A stretch of DNA of 64,000 nt from Atopobium sp. BS2. GTDB taxonomy: Bacteria; Actinomycetota; Coriobacteriia; Coriobacteriales; Atopobiaceae. A program made the translations under genes and the position numbers. The stretch is taken from contig NZ_JDFG01000040.1 of NCBI RefSeq assembly GCF_000565075.1, positions 1 to 64,000 on the forward strand. The letters are read 5' to 3'. Positions 43,640-52,726 of this stretch are shown piece by piece. Below the pieces are notes generated by a model. It ran no database searches. It was not told where the DNA came from and worked only from the letters and a program-made list of their open reading frames with translations. The stretch's first letter is position 1. Each line of letters begins with the position of its first letter.

Positions 43640-44000
43640 AATCTTCACAACATATCCGTAATTTCTAAAGGCAAACGGTAGTAAAACATCGGTAAACGGT
43701 AGTTGACTTTGCTTACTACTTGTGTAGTTAGTTAAATAATTTATATATTATACAAAGTAAAATAATAGTAAAGCCCGCTAACTGCGGGCCTTCTTAGCTG
43801 CTATTAAGATTTATATGCAGTAAATAATACAACAAAACACGTTTTCATATTTTGAGCAGCCAATGGGCGAGAAATTAATACCGTTGGGCGAACTGTGTTC
43901 AGAGGAAATATCTTTTCTTCATATAGTTATATAGATGTAAGCCACACAAGTGGCATTGGTGCCACGTTGTGGCAAGGAGAGTTTTTAGAAAGAGGCAGAA
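43640..44000. other. AT-rich intergenic region before the sialic acid importer
   Basis: About 360 bases with no ORF. It holds the direct repeat AAACGGTAGT (43673-43682 and 43694-43703), 21 bases apart, that is two helical turns, and a hairpin GCCCGC/GCGGGC (43773-43789). The repeats might bind a regulator; the hairpin has no T-run. Confidence 0.5.
43673..43703 (+). repeat. Phased direct repeat AAACGGTAGT x2
   Basis: Two identical decamers separated by 21 bases start-to-start, so they face the same side of the helix, as expected for cooperative binding of a regulator. No regulator is identified. Confidence 0.45.
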
Positions 44001-45602
44001 ATGAGCGAGTTTATTAACCGTCCACTTTCGCGTCGCGGCTTCCTTGGTGGAGCAACTGTTGCAGCTGGCCTTGGTCTCACCGCTTGCGGTGGTCAGCAGC
44101 AGAAGGCAGCTGAGGCTCCATCTGGAAAGGAAGGCGGCGGCACAATTACTGCTGGTACCGCTTATTCAACCCAGAACTATGATCCATCTACTACTTCATC
44201 AGCACTTGCCCTTGGTGTTAACTGGCAGGTAGTTGAGGGTCTCTATGGTCTTAACTTCCACGACTATTCCACCTTCAATGAGCTTGCTACTGCTGATCCT
44301 AAGAAGGTTGACGATTACACCTTTGAGATTACCCTCCGTGACGGCGCAAAGTTCTCTGATGGTAACGAGGTAAAGGCAGATGACGTTGTTGAGTCCTTCA
44401 ACCGTTCCGCTGCTAAGGGTAGCGTTTACGTCCCAATGCTCTCTCCAATTGCTTCCGTAGAGAAGAAGGATGACAAGACTGTCACCGTTAAGACTACTAT
44501 TGCTAACTTCTCCCTCCTCAAGGAGCGCCTGTCCATTGTTCGCGTTGTTCCATCAAGCAGCTCCCAGGATGAGATGAAGAAGCAGCCAGTTGGTTCTGGT
44601 CCATGGATGTATGAGTCCATCTCTGACAACACTCTTGACCTTGTTCCTAACAAAAACTACAACGGCGCAACTCCTGCTAAGGACGATAAGCTCCACTATG
44701 ACGTCCTTAAGGATCCAACCGCTCGTCTGACCGCACAGCAGGACGGAACCACCCTTGCTATGGAAATGGTCCCTGCAGACGCTGTAGACCAGCTCAAGGG
44801 CGCAGGCTGCACCGTTGACGCTGTTCAGGGCTTTGGTGTCCGCTTTGCAATGTTCAACCTTGGCAAGGCTCCTTGGGACAACGTTAAGGTTCGCCAGGCA
44901 TGCCTCTATGCACTTGATACAGATAAGATGCTTGCAAACGCATTCTCTGGTCAGGCAGAGGTTGCTACCAGCTACCTTCCTTCTTCCTTTGCTAACTATC
45001 ACAAGGCATCTACTGTCTATGCACACGATGTAGATAAGGCTAAGAAGCTCATTTCTGAGTCCGGTATTACCCCAGGTGATGTTGTTCTCCGCACCACCGA
45101 TAACGAGCAGGTTAAGTCCATGGCAACTCAGGTCAAGAACGATCTCGACGCACTTGGCTTTAACGTAAGCATCGTTTCCGATACTTCTCCTGCAACCTAT
45201 GCTGCAATCGACGCAGTTGACGGTTCTTGGGATATCCTGCTTGCCCCTGGCGATCCTTCCTGCTTCGGCGCAGACGTCGACTTGCTGCTTAACTGGTGGT
45301 ATGGCGATAACGTCTGGATGACCAAGCGTTGCCCATGGAAGGAGTCTGCTGAGTGGACCAAGCTCCACGACCTTATGACCAAGGCTCTTGGCCAGTCTGG
45401 TGCTGATCAGCAGTCCACTTGGAACGAGTGCTTCGACATCATCGCTGAGAACGTACCTCTGTACCCAGTTCTCTTTGCTAAGACTTTCACCGCTTCTTGG
45501 AGCGAGAAGCCAAACAGCAACGGCGTTGCTCTCAAGGGCTTCAAGGGCATCGGAACTACCGGTATGTCCTTCATTGATGTCAACACAGTTACTGCTAGCT
45601 AA
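44001..45602 (+). CDS. Substrate-binding lipoprotein of a SatA/SiaE-like importer (family 5)
   Basis: A 533-residue family-5 binding protein with a twin-arginine SRRGFLGGATVAA signal and lipobox LTACGG. LRDGAKFSDGNEVKADDVVE and VRQACLYALDTDKMLAN are family-5 blocks, which usually bind peptides. Context points elsewhere: it heads a four-gene transporter with a permease-ATPase fusion that sits beside nanA, nanK and nanE, the layout of the sialic acid importers SatABCD (Haemophilus ducreyi) and SiaEFGI (Corynebacterium glutamicum). Sialic acid binding is thus inferred. It starts at ATG 44001 and is followed by a terminator at 45641-45670. Confidence 0.85.
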   Translation: MSEFINRPLSRRGFLGGATVAAGLGLTACGGQQQKAAEAPSGKEGGGTITAGTAYSTQNYDPSTTSSALALGVNWQVVEGLYGLNFHDYSTFNELATADPKKVDDYTFEITLRDGAKFSDGNEVKADDVVESFNRSAAKGSVYVPMLSPIASVEKKDDKTVTVKTTIANFSLLKERLSIVRVVPSSSSQDEMKKQPVGSGPWMYESISDNTLDLVPNKNYNGATPAKDDKLHYDVLKDPTARLTAQQDGTTLAMEMVPADAVDQLKGAGCTVDAVQGFGVRFAMFNLGKAPWDNVKVRQACLYALDTDKMLANAFSGQAEVATSYLPSSFANYHKASTVYAHDVDKAKKLISESGITPGDVVLRTTDNEQVKSMATQVKNDLDALGFNVSIVSDTSPATYAAIDAVDGSWDILLAPGDPSCFGADVDLLLNWWYGDNVWMTKRCPWKESAEWTKLHDLMTKALGQSGADQQSTWNECFDIIAENVPLYPVLFAKTFTASWSEKPNSNGVALKGFKGIGTTGMSFIDVNTVTAS

Positions 45603-45640
45603 TTTGTTGTCGTCACGCGCTTAGCATCTCATACATTGGG

Positions 45641-45676
45641 GCCCGAGCGTTTTACTTATAACGCTCGGGCTCTTGT
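45641..45676 (+). terminator. Attenuating terminator after the binding-protein gene
   Basis: A perfect 11-base stem GCCCGAGCGTT / AACGCTCGGGC, 8-base loop, then TCTTGT. As in the first peptide operon, a hairpin separates the binding protein from the membrane genes. Confidence 0.85.
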
Positions 45677-45757
45677 GCTCAAAATTTAGTCTTGAGGTGC
45701 ACAAAGTCTCATCAAATTTTATTTGTACGGTTTGTTTTAAAGAGAGAGGGGGAGATA

Positions 45758-46714
45758 GTGAACAACCTATTACGTCTTATCGGACGCCGTCTTATTGCGC
45801 TGCCGATTATGGCTTTAGGCGTCACCTTTCTCGTATTCTTCCTAATGTCTTTCTCGCATGTTGATCCTGCATACAATGCCTTGGGAGAGTCTGCTTCTGA
45901 AGAAGCTATCCAGCAGTATCACATTGAGAATGGCCTTGATGACCCATGGCCTGTGAGATATGTACGCTATATCGGTGATGTTGCTCATGGAAACTTGGGT
46001 ACCTACGGCACTTCTCACTATTCAGTTGCTGAAAGAATTTCAAAGGCTCTGCCAGTAACTATGCAGTTGACCTTTATGGGTCTCTTTATTGGCGCAATAG
46101 TTTCGTTTACGTTGGGCGTTATTGCGGCTCTCTATAGAGATCAATGGCCCGATCAAATCATCCGCGTATTCTCAATTGCCGGTCTTGCAACGCCATCATT
46201 TTGGTTGGCAGTTCTTTTGATTCTGGTCTTTGCGTCTACGCTTAAACTGCTACCAGCCTCTGGAGCACTACCAGATCCTACGGTAAATCTTGGCGGCTAC
46301 TTTGCTCGTATGATTATGCCGGCATTTGCACTTGCGGTTCCAATGTCTGGTCAGATGACCCGTATTGTTCGTACCGCAATGGTTGAGGAGCTGGATAAGG
46401 ACTACGTCCGCACTGCTCGCGGCGCTGGTATTCCAGAGAGAATTGTCATCGCAAGAAACGTACTTCGCAACGCTCTTATTACCCCTGTAACCACGCTTGG
46501 TCTGAAGATTGGTTACCTCATGGGTGGCGCCGTTGTCATTGAGGTTATTTTTAACCTTCCTGGCATGGGTACCGCAATTCTTGAGGGCATCCAGGGTAAC
46601 GAGGCAATGCTTGTTCAGGGCGTTGTTGTTGTCGTTGCACTGTCCTTCATCATCATCAACATTGTTGTTGATATGTTGTACATCTTGATTAACCCACGCA
46701 TTAGGACGGTGTAG
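45758..46714 (+). CDS. ABC permease, DppB type (SatB/SiaF-like)
   Basis: A 318-residue DppB-type permease. GTG 45758 is chosen as start because AGGGGGAGA precedes it and NNLLRLIGRRLIALP is the usual beginning; an upstream ATG at 45692 would add 22 uncharacteristic residues. The coupling loop DYVRTARGAGIPERIVIARN and FNLPGMGTAILEG are intact, and it ends in INPRIRTV. It is the first membrane gene of the presumed sialic acid importer. Confidence 0.9.
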   Translation: MNNLLRLIGRRLIALPIMALGVTFLVFFLMSFSHVDPAYNALGESASEEAIQQYHIENGLDDPWPVRYVRYIGDVAHGNLGTYGTSHYSVAERISKALPVTMQLTFMGLFIGAIVSFTLGVIAALYRDQWPDQIIRVFSIAGLATPSFWLAVLLILVFASTLKLLPASGALPDPTVNLGGYFARMIMPAFALAVPMSGQMTRIVRTAMVEELDKDYVRTARGAGIPERIVIARNVLRNALITPVTTLGLKIGYLMGGAVVIEVIFNLPGMGTAILEGIQGNEAMLVQGVVVVVALSFIIINIVVDMLYILINPRIRTV

Positions 46715-46718
46715 TGCG

Positions 46719-48758
46719 ATGGTACAAATGAGAAAAAAACAAGTCGAGAAGCTCGAAGAAGCTGCTGCAAAGGGTTCAACCTTTGGTGGCTTTAAGAAGA
46801 TGAAGACAGCTTCCAAGATTGCTCTTGTCATTCTTGTCTTTGTTGTTCTTGCTTCTGTCTTTGCAAACTTTATTGCTCCACATAACCCACTTGAGATTTT
46901 TAACGCTCGTCAGGCTCCAGGCAATGGATTTATTTTTGGTACTGACGATAAGGGCCGCGATATTCTTTCTCGTATGTTCCATGGTGGTCAGTATTCACTG
47001 GTCATTGGTTTTGGTGCTACAGGTATGGCGCTACTGTGTGGCTCAATTATTGGTGCTATTGCCGCTGTTTCTAGGAAGGCTGTCTCTGAGGTCATCATGC
47101 GTGTGCTCGACATTATTATGTCGTTCCCAGGCATTGCTCTTGCAGCAGTCTTTGTTTCTATTCTTGGTAACAGCGTTCCTTCAATCATCTTTGCCATTGG
47201 CTTTATGTACACGCCACAGATTGCGCGTATTGTTCGTGCAAACATCGTAAGTGAGTACGGCGAGGATTACGTAAGGGCAACCATTGTTTCTGGTGCTCGT
47301 GCACCTTGGATTTTGTGGAAGCACGTTCTTCGTAACTGCATTGCTCCCATCATGGTCTTTACCGTTACACTGGTAGCAGATGCAATTATCTTTGAGGCAT
47401 CTTTGACCTTTATTGGCGCTGGTATTGCAGAGCCAACTCCTACATGGGGTAATATCCTGGCTGATGCCCGTGCTGGCGTTCTTGCTGGCCGTTGGTGGCA
47501 AGCATTCTTCCCAGGCCTGGCTATTATGATGACCTGCCTGGCACTGAACATCCTCTCCGAGGGTCTTACTGACGCTATGGCAGCAGCACCTGGAGCTCCT
47601 GTAGATACAGAGAACTCTGACTCCAGGCGTGCAGATGACATCTTGGCATCTGATCCAGTTCGTGCATATGCAGAGCAGGCAGAGTCCCTTGAGCGCAGGC
47701 TTAATGCACTCAAAGAGGTTGAGCTGTCTAGAACAGACAGACGTAAGCCAGACTTTGATGTTGCTCCATTGCTCAGTGTTAAAGATCTTTGCATCAGCTT
47801 TGAGTCTCACGGAGACGTTAAGGTTGTTGACCACGTAAGCTTTGATGTTCGTCCTGGTCAGTGCATGGCACTGGTTGGCGAGTCTGGCTGCGGCAAGTCA
47901 ATTACCACCAAGGTCATCATGGGTCTGACTGATCCAAAGGAAACCATTACTGGTCAGGTTCTCTATAAAGACCAAGACCTCCTGGAGCTCTCCAAAGAAG
48001 AGCACCGCAAGCTGCTTGGTCACGAGCTTGCAATGGTGTACCAGGATGCTCTGTCTTCACTGAACCCTTCCATGCTTATCTCTTCTCAGATGAAGCAGCT
48101 AACCAGTAGGGGAGGCACTCGTTCCGCAGAGGAGCTTCTGGAGCTTGTAGGCCTGGATCCAAAGCGTACGCTCGAGTCTTATCCACATGAGCTTTCTGGT
48201 GGTCAGCGTCAGCGTGTTCTGATTGCTATGGCATTAACCCGCGATCCTTCACTGGTTATCTGCGACGAGCCAACAACCGCTCTGGACGTTACTGTTCAGA
48301 AGCAGGTTATCAAGCTCTTGAATGACCTTCAGCGTCGTCTTGGCTTCGCAATGATCTTTGTTAGCCACGACCTTGCACTTGTTGCAGAGGTTGCTTCTGA
48401 GATTACCGTTATGTATGCAGGCCAGGTTATTGAGCAGGCAGCTACTACTGAGCTTCTGACCAATCCTGTTCACGAGTACACCCGCGGTCTTCTCGGCTCT
48501 GTTCTTTCCATTGAGGAAGGTGCACAGGACGGCACCAGGCTTCACCAGGTACCAGGTTCTGTTCCTTCTCCAGAGGACTTCCCAACAGGCGATAGGTTTG
48601 CTCCTCGTTCAAGCCACCCAGACTTGGGTCTTGAGGTACATCCTGTTATTAAAGAGATTCCTGGTAAGCACCATCGTTTCTCCGAGCTGCCTGATGAGTA
48701 TCTGAAGGAGCATGGTCTTGTGCCTTACCTTGAGCGTTCTCAAAAGGAGGTGAGGTAA
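46719..48758 (+). CDS. Permease-ATPase fusion of the ABC importer (SatC/SiaG-like)
   Basis: A 679-residue fusion. Residues about 25-295 are a DppC-type permease (GTDDKGRDILSRMFHGG, EDYVRATIVSGARAPWILWKH); a charged linker follows to about 345, then a DppD-type ATPase ([39 protein letters not shown]). The reading frame is continuous, so it is a real gene fusion, not a frameshift. The same permease-ATPase fusion occurs in the sialic acid transporters SatC and, as I recall, SiaG, which supports the substrate assignment. The stop TAA precedes the next ATG without gap. Confidence 0.92.
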   Translation: MVQMRKKQVEKLEEAAAKGSTFGGFKKMKTASKIALVILVFVVLASVFANFIAPHNPLEIFNARQAPGNGFIFGTDDKGRDILSRMFHGGQYSLVIGFGATGMALLCGSIIGAIAAVSRKAVSEVIMRVLDIIMSFPGIALAAVFVSILGNSVPSIIFAIGFMYTPQIARIVRANIVSEYGEDYVRATIVSGARAPWILWKHVLRNCIAPIMVFTVTLVADAIIFEASLTFIGAGIAEPTPTWGNILADARAGVLAGRWWQAFFPGLAIMMTCLALNILSEGLTDAMAAAPGAPVDTENSDSRRADDILASDPVRAYAEQAESLERRLNALKEVELSRTDRRKPDFDVAPLLSVKDLCISFESHGDVKVVDHVSFDVRPGQCMALVGESGCGKSITTKVIMGLTDPKETITGQVLYKDQDLLELSKEEHRKLLGHELAMVYQDALSSLNPSMLISSQMKQLTSRGGTRSAEELLELVGLDPKRTLESYPHELSGGQRQRVLIAMALTRDPSLVICDEPTTALDVTVQKQVIKLLNDLQRRLGFAMIFVSHDLALVAEVASEITVMYAGQVIEQAATTELLTNPVHEYTRGLLGSVLSIEEGAQDGTRLHQVPGSVPSPEDFPTGDRFAPRSSHPDLGLEVHPVIKEIPGKHHRFSELPDEYLKEHGLVPYLERSQKEVR

Positions 48759-49580
48759 ATGGCTACAACAACTGAAGAACAGCCAATTATCTTCCTCGAT
48801 GATATTTCGGTTACGTTTAAAACACGTACGGGTTCAATCTTTAAGCCTAATAAGGTTCACGCAGTACAGAATGTTTCTCTCAAGCTTATGCCTGGCGAGA
48901 CCATTGGTATTGTTGGTGAGTCTGGCTGCGGAAAGTCCACTACTGCAAATGTCATGTGTGGCCTTCAGTCACCGACGTCCGGTCATGTGTACTTCAAGGG
49001 AATGGATGTTACCAAGCGTACTCCAGAGCTCAGAAAGCAGATTGGCCGCGTTGTCTCCGTTGTTTTCCAGGACCCAGCAACTGCTCTTAACCCTCGCATG
49101 ATTGTTAAAGATCAGCTCATGGATCCACTGCTCGTGCATAAGGTAGGAACAGAAGAGGAGCGAGAAGCCCGTATCAATGAGCTTGTTGGACTGGTTGGAC
49201 TTCCACATTCAGCACTTCGCGCCCTTCCTGGTCAGCTCTCTGGTGGTCAGCGTCAGCGTGTTGCAATTGCACGTGCGCTTTCTCTGAATCCATCGGCAAT
49301 CATTGCTGACGAGCCTACTTCCGCACTAGACGTTTCTGTTCGCGCGCAGATCTTGAACCTGCTTACAGACCTCAAGTCTGAGCTGGGTCTCTCGATGATT
49401 TTTATTTCGCACGATATCCAGACTGTCCGCTATGTTTCTGACCGCATCATTGTTATGAACCACGGCCAGATCATGGAAGATGGTCCTGCTAAGCAGGTCT
49501 TTGAGCATCCAACAGATCCTTACACTAAGACGCTTTTGGGTGCTGCACCATCTCTGCTTCATCCTAAACTGGGTGAGTAG
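48759..49580 (+). CDS. ABC ATPase, DppF type (SatD/SiaI-like)
   Basis: A 273-residue ATPase that pairs with the fused one. [40 protein letters not shown] and IIADEPTSALDV are all present. It is shorter than most OppF proteins because the C-terminal Cys-rich extension is missing. The ATG directly follows the upstream stop. It ends before a terminator (49602-49628) that separates the transport genes from the esterase genes. Confidence 0.93.
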   Translation: MATTTEEQPIIFLDDISVTFKTRTGSIFKPNKVHAVQNVSLKLMPGETIGIVGESGCGKSTTANVMCGLQSPTSGHVYFKGMDVTKRTPELRKQIGRVVSVVFQDPATALNPRMIVKDQLMDPLLVHKVGTEEEREARINELVGLVGLPHSALRALPGQLSGGQRQRVAIARALSLNPSAIIADEPTSALDVSVRAQILNLLTDLKSELGLSMIFISHDIQTVRYVSDRIIVMNHGQIMEDGPAKQVFEHPTDPYTKTLLGAAPSLLHPKLGE

Positions 49581-49601
49581 CGCTTACGTTTTTGTTTGAC
49601 C

Positions 49602-49628
49602 AGAGCGCAGCTTAGGCTGCGCTCTTTT
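49602..49628 (+). terminator. Terminator after the sialic-type importer
   Basis: AGAGCGCAGC / GCTGCGCTCT, a perfect 10-base stem with a TTAG loop and TTTT. Its presence rules out the upstream candidate start of the esterase gene. Confidence 0.88.
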
Positions 49629-49646
49629 AGCTTGTTAGGTGGAGAA

Positions 49647-50687
49647 ATGCACCAAGAAACGCTTGAGCTTGCAGAATTGAAGGCAGCTCATGCTCTGACG
49701 CCCTATCCTCCAGATTTTGAGGCGTTTTGGAAGGCACGTATGGAGGAAGCAGATAATGCTCCTTTAAGCTGGCAGATTGTTCCTTCAACAGAGGTCACGT
49801 CAACTGCTTCAGCTCACTTTTTTGACCTAACGTTTGTGGGTATTGATGGCGCAGAAGTCTACGCAAAGTACCTGCGTCCACAGACTGCCTTAGATGTACA
49901 AACTCCGCTTGTTTTACAGTTTCATGGCTATCCAGGATCTTCTCGCAGTTGGTTTGAGCAGAGCTCATTTTTGGGCTTGGGCTGCTCGCTGATTGCGCTT
50001 GATAATCCTGGGCAGGGTGGCCGTAGTTTGGACGGAAGCTCGTACAAGAGCACTACCGTCTCTGGTCACTTGGTGCTTGGACTGGATGGACCTGTAGAGG
50101 ACCTTTACTTTGTTCATCTGTATCAGAACATTCGCTTGCTCTGCAGAATTGTTAGACAGCTTGAAGGAATTGATACAGATCGCGTTTTTGTCAACGGCGC
50201 CTCGCAGGGAGGCGGTATTGGTCTTGCTACCTGCGCACTCAATCAAGAGCTGATTAATAGGGCAGCAATTCTTTATCCCTTCCTCACTGATTTTAGGTGT
50301 GTGTGGGAGCTTAATGCTGATGAGGTTGCCTACGAGGGCATCCGTTATTATTCCCGCTGGTTTGACGCAGATGGTTCTCGCGTTGATGAGGTTTTTGCAA
50401 AGCTTGCCTATATTGATTCAGCTAATTTTGCACGCCTGGTTACCTGTCCTGTGCTTTTTGGCACCGGACTTGATGATCCGGTAGTTCCTCCCGAGGCTCA
50501 GTTTGCGGCTTACAATGCCTTGACCTGCCCAAAGAGACATCTTCTTTATCCCGGATATGCGCATGAAGAGATTGGCGATTTTGACGATAAGATCATTGAT
50601 TTCTTCTGCTCAGACAAGGGAGAGCAAGCTCTTGAAGAGTTGGACTCGTCATTTCCTGCTCAAGCAGAAGGCGAGGTGAAAGCATGA
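49647..50687 (+). CDS. CE7 family acetyl esterase (AXE1/cephalosporin C deacetylase-like)
   Basis: A 346-residue alpha/beta hydrolase of carbohydrate esterase family 7. S186 in NGASQGGG is the nucleophile, FHGYPGSSRSW the oxyanion loop, GTGLDDPVVPPEAQFAAYNAL supplies the Asp, and YPGYAHEEI the His. RGQGGR-like LDNPGQGGRS is a typical CE7 block. CE7 enzymes deacetylate sugars; next to nan genes, a role in removing O-acetyl groups from sialic acid or glycan pieces is plausible. The ATG 49647 follows AGGTGGAG. Its stop overlaps the next ORF by 4 bases (ATGA). Confidence 0.9.
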   Translation: MHQETLELAELKAAHALTPYPPDFEAFWKARMEEADNAPLSWQIVPSTEVTSTASAHFFDLTFVGIDGAEVYAKYLRPQTALDVQTPLVLQFHGYPGSSRSWFEQSSFLGLGCSLIALDNPGQGGRSLDGSSYKSTTVSGHLVLGLDGPVEDLYFVHLYQNIRLLCRIVRQLEGIDTDRVFVNGASQGGGIGLATCALNQELINRAAILYPFLTDFRCVWELNADEVAYEGIRYYSRWFDADGSRVDEVFAKLAYIDSANFARLVTCPVLFGTGLDDPVVPPEAQFAAYNALTCPKRHLLYPGYAHEEIGDFDDKIIDFFCSDKGEQALEELDSSFPAQAEGEVKA

Positions 50688-51670
50688 GAGGCTTAACACA
50701 AAGGCTTGAAGATGCCCGTTCTTATCGCGGTGCGTGGCTTAGACCATCAAACTTTGAATCATTTTGGGAGACGTCGGTAACGTTTGCACAAAATGCGCAG
50801 GTAAAAAGTGTGGTTGAGCTTCCGTCTGCTACCCAGGTGGCAACGTTTAAGCGCATCACATTCACCTCAACTGACCAGACGCAGCTGCGTGCTCGCGTCA
50901 TCCTTCCAGCAGCCGCATCGGCAGCAGAGCTGACCACCGCAGTGGAGGCCCTGCCAGCGGCTGAGCCGTCAGCAACGACAGAGCTGCCAGCGGTGGTGCT
51001 CTTCTCTGATCTTGGTCGGGGAGTGCGCAGCTGGCTGCACCTTTTGCGCTTCTCGGCGCTTGGTCTGCCCGTCGTGGCCCTGGAGGCTCGTCCGTGCGAG
51101 CCCCAGCTCAAAGACGCTTGGAGGGGAACCTTTACCGCAGAGGAGCTTGCTCACGCACTCATCAACCCAGATGACGCCGCATCCTCCACGCTCAAGCAGC
51201 TCATCGATGACGCGCTGGTAACTACCGCGGTTGCATCGCGCTTCCTCGGGCGCACAATCGTCACCTGGGGAGAAGGTCTAGGCGGCTCGCAAGCATTGTT
51301 TACGGCGGCGCTTCTGCCCAAGGAAGTGAGCGTTACCATGGCACTGAACCCACTCTTTGCCGACAACGCAACAACCCTGCGTACGGTTGTCGGGTGCGGA
51401 GACACCCCGCAGTCAGATACAGCTATCGACGCGGTCGGTCTTCTCGACAGCGCGTGCGCGGCAGAACTGGTGCGTGTGCCTGCGCTTATCGGCACGGCCC
51501 TGCTGGACCAGAGCGCGCCAACAGAGGGAACGTTTGCGCTGTACAATCGCCTGCCAGGACAGAAGGAAATGCGCGTGTACCCCAAGTATGGCCACGAGCG
51601 CATTAATCAGTTTGAGAACGAGCAAATCAACTATCTCTGTGAGGTTATATCAGGGCTTTGTCATAACTAA
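50684..51670 (+). CDS. CE7-like paralogue lacking the catalytic serine (pseudoenzyme)
   Basis: A 328-residue protein that aligns with the CE7 esterase just upstream: LYNRL and YPKYGHERIN match AYNAL and YPGYAHEEI. The nucleophile motif reads TWGEGLGG, so the Ser of GxSxG is Gly198, and the Asp motif is changed to GTALLDQSAP. It is probably inactive as an esterase and may be a partner or sensor. Bases 50900-51600 have clearly higher GC than the neighbourhood, with Ala/Glu-rich low-complexity around residues 67-105. It is translationally coupled to the active esterase. Confidence 0.75.
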   Translation: MRGLTQRLEDARSYRGAWLRPSNFESFWETSVTFAQNAQVKSVVELPSATQVATFKRITFTSTDQTQLRARVILPAAASAAELTTAVEALPAAEPSATTELPAVVLFSDLGRGVRSWLHLLRFSALGLPVVALEARPCEPQLKDAWRGTFTAEELAHALINPDDAASSTLKQLIDDALVTTAVASRFLGRTIVTWGEGLGGSQALFTAALLPKEVSVTMALNPLFADNATTLRTVVGCGDTPQSDTAIDAVGLLDSACAAELVRVPALIGTALLDQSAPTEGTFALYNRLPGQKEMRVYPKYGHERINQFENEQINYLCEVISGLCHN

Positions 51671-51787
51671 GCGGACTATAATTACGTAGGTTCTTTGAAG
51701 TTGCTTTTGATCAATGCTTTGGTCGGCTACTTCAGTACATTGTTGTATGAAACCAGTTGGATTTTCCAACGTGTGAAAGGATAAAGC

Positions 51788-52711
51788 ATGTCCAGTAACG
51801 TACCATTTAGCGGTGTTGTTCCACCAGTTGTAACCCCAGATACCCCAGACCATCAGCTTGATGTTGTGTCGTTTGAGCGCTCTATTAATCGTCTCATTGA
51901 GGCTGGCGTAGACGGCCTGTTCTTCCTTGGCTCTTCTGGCGAGGTTGTTTTTGCAACTGATGAGCGTCGTGATCAGATTGTGCGCGAGGCTGTTCGCATT
52001 GTTGACCACCGTGTTCCGGTTCTTGTGGGCATCATTGATACCGAGACCGAGCGCGTCTTGGAGCACGGTCGCCGTGCCCTCGCACTGGGCGCAGACGCTC
52101 TTGTAGCAACCGCTCCTTTCTACGCACTTGGCGGCCCAGCTGATGTTGAGGAGCACTTCCGCATCCTTCACCAGGAGCTGGACGCACCTCTGTTTGCGTA
52201 TGACATTCCTGTCTGCGTTCACACTAAGCTTTCTTGGAAGATGCTTGCTCGTCTGGGCGCAGAGGGTGTTCTTGCAGGCGTTAAGGACTCTTCTGGCGAT
52301 GACGTTTCCTTCAGGTATCTTGTTCAGGAGAACGAGAAGAACGGTCACCCTCTGACCCTTCTGACTGGTCACGAGATTGTTGTTGACGGCGCTCTTCTTT
52401 CTGGTGCAGACGGTTCCGTTCCTGGTCTTGCTAATGTTGAGCCAGAGGGCTACGTCCGCATGTGGAAGGCAGCTCAGGAAGGTAACTGGGCAGAGGTCAA
52501 GCGTGAGCAGGACCGACTCAACGAGATTTCCCACATCTTTGATGTAACCACAGGCGTTCAGGGTTATGGCGCTGGCGTTGGTGCATTTAAGTGCGCACTT
52601 AACCTCATGGGCATCTTTGATTCTGACCAGATGCCTCGCCCTGTTAAGCCACTTGATGGCCAGAACCGTGAGGCAATCAAGCAGGTTCTTATTGCAAACG
52701 GCCTTCTCTAA
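51788..52711 (+). CDS. nanA: N-acetylneuraminate lyase-like (DHDPS/NAL family)
   Basis: A 307-residue class I aldolase of the DapA/NanA family. K166 in LAGVKDSSGD is the Schiff-base lysine, Y138 in FAYDIP the catalytic Tyr, and GLFFLGSSGEV the substrate-carboxylate loop. Sequence alone does not separate NanA from DapA, but the following nanK and nanE make a sialic acid lyase by far the better reading: it would split Neu5Ac into ManNAc and pyruvate. Start ATG 51788 after GAAAGGA. A small hairpin GTTGGA/TCCAAC lies just upstream. Confidence 0.82.
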   Translation: MSSNVPFSGVVPPVVTPDTPDHQLDVVSFERSINRLIEAGVDGLFFLGSSGEVVFATDERRDQIVREAVRIVDHRVPVLVGIIDTETERVLEHGRRALALGADALVATAPFYALGGPADVEEHFRILHQELDAPLFAYDIPVCVHTKLSWKMLARLGAEGVLAGVKDSSGDDVSFRYLVQENEKNGHPLTLLTGHEIVVDGALLSGADGSVPGLANVEPEGYVRMWKAAQEGNWAEVKREQDRLNEISHIFDVTTGVQGYGAGVGAFKCALNLMGIFDSDQMPRPVKPLDGQNREAIKQVLIANGLL

Positions 52712-52726
52712 ACAAGCGGGGACATC

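Noticed and set aside
45692-45757. Upstream ATG for the SatB/SiaF-like permease
   Set aside because: It adds 22 residues that do not fit the family, and GTG 45758 has AGGGGGAGA upstream.
46719-48758. Frameshift or assembly artefact joining permease and ATPase genes
   Set aside because: The frame is continuous with a normal charged linker, and known sialic acid importers show the same fusion.
49596-49646. Upstream start for the CE7 esterase
   Set aside because: The extra codons run through a terminator hairpin; ATG 49647 has a good ribosome binding site.
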